From Planctomycetia bacterium (GTDB taxonomy: Bacteria; Planctomycetota; Planctomycetia; Pirellulales; JACPPG01): 64,000 nucleotides of DNA. Below, one piece after another: positions 32,657 through 41,830 of this stretch. The stretch lies in contig JACPPG010000064.1 in the NCBI GenBank assembly GCA_016191115.1, forward strand, positions 1 to 64,000. Direction: 5' to 3'. Made by a program: the position numbers and the translations under genes. Numbering within the stretch: position 1 is the stretch's first letter; each line of letters begins with the position of its first letter. The notes beneath the pieces were generated by a model. It ran no database searches, had not been told where the DNA came from, and was given only the letters and a program-made list of their open reading frames with translations.

Positions 32657-33457
32657 ATGAAGAGCGCACTGGATTTGAGCCGCCGCATCGGACTGGCCGT
32701 CGCCTTGATCGCCACGTTTTTTTTACTAGTGTCCGTAGCTGGCGCCGCCGACGAGGGCGCTAAGGAGAAAGCAAAGGGCACGGCGAAAGACAAGAACAAC
32801 GCCGTGGCCGCGAAGTCTGACGCGAAGGATGAGAAGACGGCCGCCCGCGACAAGGCCATCGCGGCAGCGCGGGAAGCGCGGGAAAAGAAAAAGCAAGCGG
32901 CCCGCGCGGCGAAGGCGGCCCGCGAAGCCAAGGAGGCGCAGCAAGCCGCGGCCGACAACGCGGCCGCCAACCAGCTCCAGCAAGCCCCGCCCCCGGGCTT
33001 CGGCCCGCAGGTCGGCGGCAACGGCCGGCATGCGTACCGCGGCGGCAACAACAGCTTGATGAAACTGTACACCGCGCAAATGCTCCAACAATTCGACGCC
33101 AATCAGAACGGGCGCATCGACCCGTCGGAGATGAAGGCGGCCCAGTCCGCCATGGCCCAGTTGCAAGCCGGCGGCGCGACGGTCGCGGGGGCGAACATGC
33201 TGATGAAGTTCGACGCCAACGGCAACGGCCAGCTCGAGCCCAACGAGCAGCAAGCCGCGATGCAAGCCATGGCTCAAGGATCAGGCGGCGCCCCAGGTGC
33301 GGCAGGCTTGCCCGGCGGCGGAACGCTTCCCGGCGTCACGCCGGCGATGGAGCAGAAGTTCGACCTCGACGGCGATGGACAGCTCAATGCCGCCGAGCGG
33401 AACGCCATGATGCGCGCCTTGCAGCGGAACGGATTGCCCGCAGCGAAGAAGCCGTAG
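32657..33457 (+). CDS. Secreted EF-hand calcium-binding protein with Lys/Ala-rich helical region
   Basis: The protein has 266 residues. The signal peptide is about residues 1-31 (IGLAVALIATFFLLVSVAGA). Residues 32-105 are a charged Ala/Lys/Arg-rich helix, probably coiled coil. Three EF-hand loops follow: DANQNGRIDPSE, DANGNGQLEPNE and DLDGDGQLNAAE, each with Asp/Asn at positions 1, 3 and 5 and Glu at 12. The third is followed by a short tail; linkers are Gln/Ala/Gly-rich. It probably binds calcium outside the cytoplasm; partners are unknown. GGAGG lies before the ATG. Confidence 0.85.
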   Translation: MKSALDLSRRIGLAVALIATFFLLVSVAGAADEGAKEKAKGTAKDKNNAVAAKSDAKDEKTAARDKAIAAAREAREKKKQAARAAKAAREAKEAQQAAADNAAANQLQQAPPPGFGPQVGGNGRHAYRGGNNSLMKLYTAQMLQQFDANQNGRIDPSEMKAAQSAMAQLQAGGATVAGANMLMKFDANGNGQLEPNEQQAAMQAMAQGSGGAPGAAGLPGGGTLPGVTPAMEQKFDLDGDGQLNAAERNAMMRALQRNGLPAAKKP

Positions 33458-33495
33458 GCGGCGCTAAACCGAGCGAGCGACTCGCTGGACCGCTT

Positions 33496-33858
33496 CTATC
33501 GATAGTCCTCCCGGATCGGGTGGAACACGTCGAGCGCGCGGACGGGCCGGTCGCCGGCAATCACCTTGTGGCGCACTCCGCCGGGGATCCGCCACATCTC
33601 GCCCGCGCGGACGAAGCGCGACTCGCCGCCGACGATGAACTCCGCCTCCCCTTCCAGCATCAAGCCGAGCTGCTCGTGCGGGTGGCTATGCTCCTCGACG
33701 ACCGCGTGCGGCGCGAACTCCACCAGCGACATCATCAGCCGGTCGCCGTGCGTGGTATAGATGTCGACGCCGGGAAAGATCCGGTGGTGCGAGCACTGCG
33801 ACTTGTCGACGAAATACGGGCCATCCACGGCATGTCCTCCTGTGGATTCGCGCGGCAC
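33496..33858 (-). CDS. Cupin domain protein
   Basis: The protein has 120 residues with a single small cupin barrel. Motif 1 reads HSHPHEQLGLMLEGE (His, His, Glu) and motif 2 is VRAGEMWRIPGGVRHKV with the late His, so the metal site looks complete. Such proteins are often dioxygenases, isomerases or sugar-binding regulators; no substrate can be named. It is a stand-alone gene. Confidence 0.88.
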   Translation of the reverse strand: MPRESTGGHAVDGPYFVDKSQCSHHRIFPGVDIYTTHGDRLMMSLVEFAPHAVVEEHSHPHEQLGLMLEGEAEFIVGGESRFVRAGEMWRIPGGVRHKVIAGDRPVRALDVFHPIREDYR

Positions 33859-34055
33859 TAAAGGCGAGCCGGCGGGTTCATCCCGGCGGTCTGCGGCGAT
33901 AGCGACGTGAGCTTGGATCGGTCTTCGAGCGTCGCCGGCGCATTATATCCGCCGCACGCAGCCGCGCGCCGGGGTCCGCTTGTGCCGCGTTTGCGAGCTA
34001 TGCTTCAGTGGGCCTTTGTCGCAAAAACGCGCCTCAGCGAAGAGGAGGAATCGCC

Positions 34056-34247
34056 GTGAAGTTCTTGCCCGATAATTTCGGTCCCATTTCGTCGGGATGG
34101 TTCGTGACCGGCACGGGCGTGGGGATCCTGCTGGGTGGCCTGGCCGTCCCTTGGTTGCCGCTCGTGACGATTTTCCTGATCGGCAGCGTGGTGCTGTTCC
34201 TCGGCCAGGTGTTCTTGCAGAGGGCGACGCGCCGCGTGCAGGCCTAG
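34056..34247 (+). CDS. Small two-segment membrane protein
   Basis: The protein has 63 residues starting at GTG 34056, chosen because AGGAGGA (34043-34049) sits seven bases upstream; the earlier in-frame ATG at 34008 has none. The sequence VKFLPDNFGPISSGWFVTG is followed by a glycine-rich hydrophobic segment (GVGILLGGLAVPWLPLV) and a second one (TIFLIGSVVLFLGQVFL), ending in basic residues. The family is not recognised. The S9 peptidase gene converges on it, 60 bases away. Confidence 0.65.
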   Translation: MKFLPDNFGPISSGWFVTGTGVGILLGGLAVPWLPLVTIFLIGSVVLFLGQVFLQRATRRVQA

Positions 34248-34307
34248 GAGCACGGCGCGTGCCCCTGGCTGCGCCAGTGCGACGTGAAGCGATCCTTCGC
34301 GCTCCCG

Positions 34308-36491
34308 CTACTTCTGTAGCGCCTGCGCCAGCCCCGGCACCTGGTCCGCGCCCGCCGGCACCAGGATGCTGGAACCGGTAAAGGCATCGCCGATCGTCTC
34401 GTAGCGTCCGCCCAGGTGCTCGGCCAGGAAAGCTTCGCTGACGGCGTTGAACGATAGCCGGTTCTCGGGCCGCGCGAAGCCGTGCCCTTCGTCGGGATAG
34501 AGCACGTAGGTCACCGGGATGTGCTTCTCCTCCATCGCGGCCACGATCTGGTCCGCCTCGGCCTTTTTGACGCGCGGGTCTTGCGCGCCCTGGCCGATCA
34601 ACAGGGGCTTGCGGATCTTCTCCGCATAGGTGAGCGGTGATCGCTTGCCCAGGAACTTCTGTCCTTCCTCGGTCGAAAAGTCTCCCACCCGATCCTTGAA
34701 TAGTTGCACCTGCGGCTTCCAATACGGCGGGATCGACTGCAAGAGCGTGATGATGTTCGACGGACCGACAATGTCGATGCCGCAGGCGAAGACGTCGGGC
34801 GTCATCGTCATGCCGACCAGGGTCGCGTAGCCGCCGTAGCTTCCGCCGGTGATCGCCACGAGGTTCGCAGCGGCGATTTTCTTGGCGACCGCCCAATCGA
34901 CGGCGTCCAAGAGATCGGTGTGCATCTTGCCACCCCACTCCTGGTTGCCGGCGTTGACGAAATCCTTGCCGAAGCCGGTCGACCCGCGGAAATTCACGCT
35001 CAGCACCGCGTAGCCGCGGTTGGCCCACAACTGGTGCTCGGCGTCGTAGCCCCAGTCGTCGCGCCCCCACGGCCCGCCGTGCACGTTGAGCACCAGAGGC
35101 AAGGGCGCCGTGGGCTGCCCGTCGCCGTCGTCGTCGGTTCCCTTCGGCAGCGACAGGTAGCACACCATGTCCAGCCCGTCGCGGGCCTTCACCACCACGT
35201 CGTGCATTTTCACCAGTGGCAGCCCTTCGAGCGCGGCGCGGTTGGTGAACAGGAACGTGGCCTTCTTCTTGTCGCGATCGTAGATGTAGTACCGCACCGG
35301 CCCGTCATCGGTCATGTAGGCCACGGTCCACAGCTTGTCGTCGAGCGTGCGGCCGGTGATCTCCAGGTCGCCGCGGGTCACCGTCCGCAGATAATCCAGG
35401 TCATCCTTGATGGCCGGATCGAGCACCTGCCACTCTTTGCGGGCGTAGGTGAACGCCACGGCCTGGATGGTTTTCTCCGTGGGATGCTGGATGGTGCCCC
35501 CCACGTCGCTGCGGGCGTTTTCGGCCAGCGTGGTTTGCTTGCCCGTCTTCAGGTCGATCGTGGTCAGGGCGCCCGTGTTGCGATCGCGGCTGTCGATGAA
35601 GTACAGCACGTCGCCCGAGCGGTCGAAACCGGCGGGCGAGGTGGTCAGCGTGTCCCCCATGGGGATCTTCAGATAGTCTTGCCAGCCGCCATTGCCGTCG
35701 GGCTTGAGTATCAGGTTGCCGCCGTCGGGCAGAAACTGCATCGCGAAGCGGACCTTCAGATCGTCGTCGGTGAGGTAGCCGGAGAATCCCTGCTTGTTTT
35801 CCTCGACGAGCTTGCGCTCGCCGGTTGCAATGTTGACGCGGTACACGTCGTGCAGCTCGGCCTGGCGGTCGTTCAGGCCGATGAGGATTTCCTCCGGCAC
35901 GCGTTCGCTGAGCTGCTCGACCTGGGCGTTGACCTTCGCTAGCGGCGTCAGGTCCGTCGTTTCCGCTTTGTCGAGCGTCACGGCGTAGACATGCCAGTTC
36001 TCGTCGCCGTCGTTGTCCTGCAGGTACAGCACGTGCTTGTTGGTGTAGGCCCAGAAGTAGATGCGGATGCCGCGCTTCTTGTCCTGCGTGACCGGTTGGG
36101 CCGCCGCCGGATCAGAGGCCGGCCCCACCCACACGTTGAGGACTCCGTCGACCGGCGCGAGATACGCCAGGTGCTTGCCGTCCGGGCTGAGCCGGGGGCT
36201 GGCCTTGTCGGGATTGCCGAAGAGGACCTCGCGCGGGATAAGCGGCACGTCTTTCAAGTACTTGGGCAAGGGGCCCTTCGACGCGCCGAGGCCGGTCGCG
36301 GCCGCCTTCAAAGGGTTCGCCGGCTGCGGCGTCGCGTCGGCCGGGGCCACGGTCTCGACCTCCTCGAACACTTCGGCGACCGCGGTGGGGCCGGATTGTT
36401 TCGGCTTTTCGACCGTTGCCGGATTGCAGCCGTAGGAAACCAGCAGCAGGGCGGCCGCGACTATCGGTATCGAGCGAAAGAAAGACCTCAT
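34308..36491 (-). CDS. S9 family peptidase (prolyl oligopeptidase-like), lipoprotein
   Basis: The 727-residue protein has a lipoprotein signal (IPIVAAALLLVSYGC, lipobox Cys22). A WD/PD40-like propeller (about 65-440) precedes an alpha/beta-hydrolase domain. Catalytic residues are visible: serine in ITGGSYGGYATLVG, aspartate in GAQDPRVKKAEAD and histidine in YPDEGHGF. These enzymes cleave short peptides, here on the outer face of a membrane. No neighbouring genes share its strand, so it is probably transcribed alone. Confidence 0.92.
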   Translation of the reverse strand: MRSFFRSIPIVAAALLLVSYGCNPATVEKPKQSGPTAVAEVFEEVETVAPADATPQPANPLKAAATGLGASKGPLPKYLKDVPLIPREVLFGNPDKASPRLSPDGKHLAYLAPVDGVLNVWVGPASDPAAAQPVTQDKKRGIRIYFWAYTNKHVLYLQDNDGDENWHVYAVTLDKAETTDLTPLAKVNAQVEQLSERVPEEILIGLNDRQAELHDVYRVNIATGERKLVEENKQGFSGYLTDDDLKVRFAMQFLPDGGNLILKPDGNGGWQDYLKIPMGDTLTTSPAGFDRSGDVLYFIDSRDRNTGALTTIDLKTGKQTTLAENARSDVGGTIQHPTEKTIQAVAFTYARKEWQVLDPAIKDDLDYLRTVTRGDLEITGRTLDDKLWTVAYMTDDGPVRYYIYDRDKKKATFLFTNRAALEGLPLVKMHDVVVKARDGLDMVCYLSLPKGTDDDGDGQPTAPLPLVLNVHGGPWGRDDWGYDAEHQLWANRGYAVLSVNFRGSTGFGKDFVNAGNQEWGGKMHTDLLDAVDWAVAKKIAAANLVAITGGSYGGYATLVGMTMTPDVFACGIDIVGPSNIITLLQSIPPYWKPQVQLFKDRVGDFSTEEGQKFLGKRSPLTYAEKIRKPLLIGQGAQDPRVKKAEADQIVAAMEEKHIPVTYVLYPDEGHGFARPENRLSFNAVSEAFLAEHLGGRYETIGDAFTGSSILVPAGADQVPGLAQALQK

Positions 36492-36845
36492 CGTTGCGGC
36501 CTCCTTGGGGGTTCGATGTCGTTATTTCGCGGCCGGCCACGGAATCTTTCGGCCCGCCGCGCAAAGGGCACTCCGTTCACCCGCAACATACTCAATCGCG
36601 CCGCGAATCGCCAAGCGCAAAGCACGGGGAGGGGCATCGTCGGTGCAAGCTACCGCCCCGCAAGTCGGCGAGCCACCCGCTTGCGTGGGACCAGGGATTC
36701 CACGGTGCAGCCCATCGATTTCCGCGGCAGTGGCGCAATCGAAGAAAAAACACGATTCCCGAGTAGTGGCCGGCGCACGTCGTTTCGCTTACAGTGCGGA
36801 GATTCTCGCCCTGAAATAAGGTTCCTTCGCCAAGGGCTTTTTGCC

Positions 36846-39395
36846 GTGGCCTTGCCGCCGCGCCCCGTCGAACGTGCCACGCGACCAGGATATCGACCCC
36901 TGGTCGTGGTCGCCGTGGCTGTCTGCGCCGGCATCGTGTTGGATCGATATGCGCCACGCCCGACGATCATCTGGTGGAGCGGCGCGCTGGCCGCGTGGTT
37001 CGTTTGGCTCGCGGCGTGGTGGGCGCGACGCGATAGGGCCGCCGGCGGCGCCATGCTCCTTTGCCTGGTGGCAACCGGCGCAGCCTGGCATCAGGTTCGA
37101 TGGTCGGTCTTTCACAATAACGATCTGGGCGCCTTCGCCGCCGAATCCGCCCAGCCGGTTTGCGTGGAAGCGGTCGCGCTCTCGGGTCCGCGCCGGTTGC
37201 GGGCCCCGCCTTTCGATCCGTTGCGGCCGATCGCGCGGCCTGACCGCAGTCGCATGGAGCTGCAAGTGACCGGCGTCCGTGACGGCGCCACGTGGATTCC
37301 GGCCGTCGGCCGGACAACCTTGACCGTCGACGGGCACGTGCTGGGCATTCAAGCCGGTGACCGCCTTCAAGTGTTCGGGCATCTCGCGGCGCCGCGTCCG
37401 CCGCTCAATCCAGGCGAGTTCGACTTCGCCGCGCATCGCCGCGGCGACCGGCAGTTGTGCCTGCTGGCGACCGATCATCCCCAATGCCTGACGCGCGTTG
37501 CGGAGGGGTCCGCGTGGCGCGCGTCGCGGCTGCTGGATCGCGTGCGTCAGGCCGGCGACGCCGCCTTGTGGCGCGACCTGAGCCGCGCCCAAAGCGGATT
37601 GGGGCTGGCCCTGCTATTGGGACAGCGGGAAGAACTCGACGCCGACACGACGCGTCACTTCTTTCAAACCGGCACCGTACACTTGCTCTCGATATCGGGC
37701 CTGCACGTCGGCATCCTCGCGGGCGCGTTATTCTTTACACTGCGGCTGGGCCTCGTGAAACGCACCGTGGCGATCGTCGCCGTGGCGACGATCGTCACCG
37801 TCTACGCGCTGGTGATCGACGCCGAGCCGCCGGCCGTGCGGGCCACAGTGCTAGTCTGGTTGGTGTGCCTGGCGATGTACCGTGGACGTCGCGCGTCGTT
37901 CTTTAACCTGCTGGCCGCCGCGGCGCTCGTCGTGGTCGCCATGAATCCGGCCGATCTGTTCCGCATCGGGCCGCAACTGTCGTTTCTGTGCATGGGAACG
38001 CTCGTGTGGATCGGGCCACGCGTCGCGCGGCGGCGGCCGCTTGATCCGCTCGCGCGCCTCGTCGCCCAGACGCGTCCCTGGCCACAACGCGCGATCCGCT
38101 CGTCGGGCGGATGGCTGTGGCGATCCTTGGCGGTCTCCGCGGCCGTTTGGCTGGTGACTCTTCCCTTGGTGCTGGCCCGATTCCATATCGTGGCGCCGGC
38201 CGTCCTCTTTTTGACGCCCGTCTTGGCCGTGCCGGTTGCCGTGGGCATGATGACGGGTTTCGCGCTCATCGTGTTTGGTTGGTTGATATGGCCGCTGTCG
38301 ATGGTCATCGGCCGGATGTGCGATGCGTCGCTTTTGTTCGTGACGGCGGCTGTGAGCTCGGCCGACCGGTGGCCTGGCAGTCATTTCTGGCTGCCGGGGC
38401 CGCCTTGGTGGTGGCTGGCCGTGTTTTATGGCTTGCTGGGCCTGTGGGTCGCTGATGCACGTTGGCGGCCGCCGCTGCGCTGGTGCGCGGCGATCGTCGC
38501 CGCCTGGACGACGGTCGGCTTCGGCGCGGCCGGGTGGACGCGCTCGCACCAGCAACATCTCGAGTGTACTGTCCTCGCGGTCGGGCATGGCTGCTCGGCC
38601 GTGCTCGAGCTGCCCGACGGGCGCACGCTCGTGTACGACGCCGGCCAGTTTGGTTCGCCGGACGCCGCCGCGCGGGCGATCTCCGGCTGCCTCTGGGCGC
38701 GCGGCCGCAGGCACGTCGACGCGGTGGTCCTTTCTCACGCCGACGTCGATCACTTCAATGCCTTGCCGGAACTGCTGAATCGCTTCACCGTGGGCGCGGT
38801 GTACGTCTCGCCCGTGATGTTTGACGCGCCGAGCCCGGCGACCGAAGCGCTGCGCCAGGCGATTTTGGCGGCGGGAGTCCCGCTGAAAGAGATTTGGGCC
38901 GGAGACCGGTTGCGCGGCGGCGACTGTGCGATCGAGGTCCTTCACCCGCCGCGACGCGGAACGTTGGGCAGCGACAACTCGAACAGCATCGTGCTTTCAG
39001 TCGAGTACGAGGGGCGCCGCTTGTTGCTGCCCGGCGACCTGGAGTCACCCGGCCTCGACGAGCTTTTGGCCGAGAGCCCCCTGCACTGCGACGTCCTGCT
39101 GGCGCCCCATCACGGCAGCGCGCGGAGCGACCCGCCCGGCTTCGCCGCGTGGAGCACGCCCGCGTGGGTGATCATCAGCGGCGACCGCCGTTCGACCCGC
39201 CCGGAGGTGGCGAGCGCCTACGAGACGCGCGGCGCGACGGTGCTCAATACTTCGCGCGTAGGCGCGGTGACGGCGGTCGTCCAGCGCGATCGCTTGCAGG
39301 TAACGTCCTGGCGGGCCGCGAGCGCATCGCGCGACGGCTGGCCCGCCACCGAGGTGTGGGCCGTGCCACCCCAGGAAGAACCGGCCCAGCCATAG
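36846..39395 (+). CDS. comEC: ComEC/Rec2 family DNA-uptake channel
   Basis: About 849 residues. An N-terminal membrane segment pair and a soluble ComEC N-domain (about 70-215, ending NPGEFDFAAHRRGDRQ) are followed by the Competence membrane domain (VHLLSISGLHVGILAGALFF). The C-terminal metallo-beta-lactamase-like domain shows VVLSHADVDHFNALPEL (HxDxDH) and LLAPHHGSARSDPP. The protein forms the inner-membrane channel for transforming DNA. The start is taken as GTG 36846; the open frame to 35991 overlaps an opposite gene and is not family-like. No other competence gene is nearby. Confidence 0.9.
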   Translation: MALPPRPVERATRPGYRPLVVVAVAVCAGIVLDRYAPRPTIIWWSGALAAWFVWLAAWWARRDRAAGGAMLLCLVATGAAWHQVRWSVFHNNDLGAFAAESAQPVCVEAVALSGPRRLRAPPFDPLRPIARPDRSRMELQVTGVRDGATWIPAVGRTTLTVDGHVLGIQAGDRLQVFGHLAAPRPPLNPGEFDFAAHRRGDRQLCLLATDHPQCLTRVAEGSAWRASRLLDRVRQAGDAALWRDLSRAQSGLGLALLLGQREELDADTTRHFFQTGTVHLLSISGLHVGILAGALFFTLRLGLVKRTVAIVAVATIVTVYALVIDAEPPAVRATVLVWLVCLAMYRGRRASFFNLLAAAALVVVAMNPADLFRIGPQLSFLCMGTLVWIGPRVARRRPLDPLARLVAQTRPWPQRAIRSSGGWLWRSLAVSAAVWLVTLPLVLARFHIVAPAVLFLTPVLAVPVAVGMMTGFALIVFGWLIWPLSMVIGRMCDASLLFVTAAVSSADRWPGSHFWLPGPPWWWLAVFYGLLGLWVADARWRPPLRWCAAIVAAWTTVGFGAAGWTRSHQQHLECTVLAVGHGCSAVLELPDGRTLVYDAGQFGSPDAAARAISGCLWARGRRHVDAVVLSHADVDHFNALPELLNRFTVGAVYVSPVMFDAPSPATEALRQAILAAGVPLKEIWAGDRLRGGDCAIEVLHPPRRGTLGSDNSNSIVLSVEYEGRRLLLPGDLESPGLDELLAESPLHCDVLLAPHHGSARSDPPGFAAWSTPAWVIISGDRRSTRPEVASAYETRGATVLNTSRVGAVTAVVQRDRLQVTSWRAASASRDGWPATEVWAVPPQEEPAQP

Positions 39396-40079
39396 GGCGG
39401 TTGATGCACGGCCCCTATGCATAATAAGGACTCGAGTTTTTATTGGCCGCGTGCATCATTGCGCGGCGCGCCGTGCATTGATGACGGGCAAATCACGGGC
39501 CGGCCGGGCCTTGCTACGCCGAATTTCAACGGCGGCGATTTTCTGGAAACCCTTGTGTTCCAAAAACCTACGGCCGCGCCCTGCCACGCTTGCGGGCGCC
39601 TCGGCACACCGCTTGCTAAAGCCCTGGTGGGCGTGCGATGCGTGACTCGCGGGTGAAGGGCCCTCACCCGCGAGTAATTTTTTCCCGCCCTCGTCCTGGG
39701 GTAAATGGCTGGCCAAGCGTCAGCCACTTTTTGCACTTGTTGCCTGTAGCGAGGAAGCACAGAAGGGCGAGCGCGCATGGGCACGAAGGATCGTGGCCGG
39801 TGTGGTGCGCTTGGCCGCGGAAGTGCCTCGTTCGTGCCAGCCGCGTCGACAGTCCGCGGCGCCTTATTGCGGCCAGGGGCTTGTTGCCAAATGTCGAAAC
39901 CAAGAGCGCTAGGCGCCGCCGACGCCGCGCTCTACGGGATCCAGAAGGATGCCCCAATGGCTTGGGTGGGCGCTCCGCCTAGCCCACCCAAGCCGGGGCG
40001 TCTTCGACGATCGGTGTTGGTCTGGCCCGTCGCCGGCTCCCCTTGAGCGACTCTTCCGCGCCGGCTACGATCAACTTGT
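39396..40079. other. Gene-free interval of about 680 bases with strong hairpins
   Basis: No coding frame here is convincing. Two inverted repeats stand out: the terminator-like one at 39645-39683, and CTTGGGTGGGC (39961-39971) with its exact complement at 39982-39992. The stretch separates comEC from the PII gene and may hold an unrecognised RNA gene. The PII promoter must lie in its right part. Confidence 0.5.
39645..39683 (+). terminator. Rho-independent terminator-like hairpin
   Basis: ACTCGCGGGTGA (39645-39656) and TCACCCGCGAGT (39664-39675) are exact complements with a GC-rich 7-base loop. They are followed by AATTTTTT (39676-39683). It lies 250 bases past the comEC stop, so it may end the comEC transcript or a separate small transcript. 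Confidence 0.7.
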
Positions 40080-40427
40080 ATGAAGCTGATCATCGCCGTC
40101 ATCCAGCCCAGCAAGCTCGAAGCCGTCAAAGCCGCGCTCACCGAGGTCGAGGTCTTTCGCCTCACCGTCATGGACGTGCAGGGCTTCGGACGACAGAAGG
40201 GGCACACCGAGGTCTACCGCGGGCACGAGTTCTCGGTCAACCTGCTGCGCAAAGTCCAGTTGCAGATCGCCGTCAACGAGGACTTCGTCGAGCCGACGAT
40301 CCAGGCCATCATCAAGGGAGGCCGCAGCGGCCCCAAGGGCGAGATCGGCGACGGCAAGATCTTCATTCTGCCCATGGACGACTGTATCCGCATCCGCACC
40401 GGCGAACGCGGCAGCGAAGCCATCTGA
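40080..40427 (+). CDS. PII family nitrogen-regulatory protein
   Basis: The protein has 115 residues (the family's usual length is 112). It binds ATP, ADP and 2-oxoglutarate to signal nitrogen state. Seen: MDVQGFGRQKGHTEVYRGHE at the T-loop base, then FSVNLLRK, and the C-terminal GKIFILPMDDCIRIRTGERG nucleotide site. Tyr46 is present, but the residue in the uridylylation position (51 in E. coli GlnB) is Phe. Gln39 and Lys58-type ligand positions look intact. No amtB or glnA lies beside it. ATG follows a short spacer with no strong ribosome site. Confidence 0.92.
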   Translation: MKLIIAVIQPSKLEAVKAALTEVEVFRLTVMDVQGFGRQKGHTEVYRGHEFSVNLLRKVQLQIAVNEDFVEPTIQAIIKGGRSGPKGEIGDGKIFILPMDDCIRIRTGERGSEAI

Positions 40428-40531
40428 GAAGCCGGCAGCGGGCGGCCGGCAGCGGGCAGTAAAGATCGGCGTCACGCGAAGCGCGTGTACGCCCTGCACA
40501 ACCTTCGGGCTTAGCAGACCCCGTCCAAGCC

Positions 40532-41635
40532 CTACCGTTCGGCCGGCGTATGCGCCGGCAGGAATCGGCACAGCAAGATGCCGCCGAAATACAAGATCGT
40601 CAGCGGGAAGGCCATGAACAGGATGCTGTACGGATCGGCCGGCGTGAGCACCGCCGATAGGATGAAGATCACCAGCACCGCCACGCGCCACTTGTCGAGG
40701 TACGATCGGATGCTGAAGATGCCGATCCGCTCCAGAAACAACATCACCAGCGGCAATTGAAAGCTGATCCCAAACCCCAGCGGCAGGAGCAGCACAAAAC
40801 CCAGCCACTCGCTGATCCGCGCGTCGGGGTTGATGCCCAGGCTCTCGTTGAAGCCAAACAGGAAATTGAGCACCGGCTGAAACACGAAGAGGTAGGCCGT
40901 GGCCGCGCCTAACAGGAACAAGCCCAGGCTAAACGGCAGGAACATATGAACGTACCGCTTTTCATGCGGGTACAGCCCTGCCGCGACGAACGACCAGATC
41001 TGGTAGAAGACCCACGGGCTCGACAGGACGACGCCAAACACCAGCGCCGCCTTCAGCCAGATGCCGAACGACTCTGTTGCCCCCAGGCTGGAAGCGTGAA
41101 CGCGCGCGTCATCGGCGATTGCATGAAACAGAAATAGCGGGGCAAGCCGGGCCCCGACGTCGGTGACCGCCTCTTGCCCCTTGCTCGCCGGCGGCGGTGC
41201 CACCGCCGCATCTGTCGATTTCGGCTCTTCCCTCTCCGGCGGCCGTAGCGTGCTCGGCCAATGCGGGGTGACGCGCAACACTTCTTCGAGAGCCGGCTGC
41301 GGGTCGACGTACACGATGTCGAACAGCAAACGATCCCTCGTAACGAGCCGCTTGATCTCATCCGTCGTGTACGGCACAGGCAGTCCCGCGTCGCGCCGCG
41401 ACTGGGCGAACGACTCGTACTTTTCCAGTGCCGTGCGGGAATAGAAGGTCTCAAGCGCGCCCTCGAGCGGGTCGACGATGACCCCCACGACGTAGCTCGC
41501 CACGAAGAACCCGATCGAGCAGCCGATCACCAGTCCCAGCACGGCCTTGAACAGCGACACCCGCAACTCTTCGAGGTGTTCCCCGAAGGTCATCGTGGTA
41601 TCTTTGAATAGATCGTCGTCGTACTTGGTCTTCAT
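40532..41635 (-). CDS. tatC: Sec-independent protein translocase TatC
   Basis: The 367-residue protein is longer than the usual 240-260. It carries the N-terminal TFGEHLEELR signal-peptide contact motif, TM segments from about 20, and late helices with SSPWVFYQIWSFVAAGLYPHEKR and LTPADPYSILFMAFPL. Residues about 58-165 form a large extra loop after TM1, polar and Pro-rich (around EREEPKSTDAAVAPPPASKG). TatC recognises twin-arginine leaders such as those of the two DUF1501 proteins and possibly ThuA in this window. tatA/tatB are not nearby. Confidence 0.93.
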   Translation of the reverse strand: MKTKYDDDLFKDTTMTFGEHLEELRVSLFKAVLGLVIGCSIGFFVASYVVGVIVDPLEGALETFYSRTALEKYESFAQSRRDAGLPVPYTTDEIKRLVTRDRLLFDIVYVDPQPALEEVLRVTPHWPSTLRPPEREEPKSTDAAVAPPPASKGQEAVTDVGARLAPLFLFHAIADDARVHASSLGATESFGIWLKAALVFGVVLSSPWVFYQIWSFVAAGLYPHEKRYVHMFLPFSLGLFLLGAATAYLFVFQPVLNFLFGFNESLGINPDARISEWLGFVLLLPLGFGISFQLPLVMLFLERIGIFSIRSYLDKWRVAVLVIFILSAVLTPADPYSILFMAFPLTILYFGGILLCRFLPAHTPAER

Positions 41636-41830
41636 CGGGGGATGCTACGCGAGAGGCGAGGCGCGGCCAGGCGGGATGAGGGCACGCCGGGGGTGACCTG
41701 CTCGATCATAGCACTCCGCCGAGGGGTGGGCAACTTGCCGCGCCGCGCTCCGTGCACTGGCGCGCGGTGAAAGACATCGGCCACATCGCGAATCGAAACA
41801 ATCGCTCCCAATCAACCAGCGCTTGTGCGC

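Noticed and set aside
35991..36845. Long N-terminal extension of ComEC
   Set aside because: It overlaps the start of the S9 peptidase on the other strand and shows no membrane or ComEC similarity. The GTG at 36846 fits the family.
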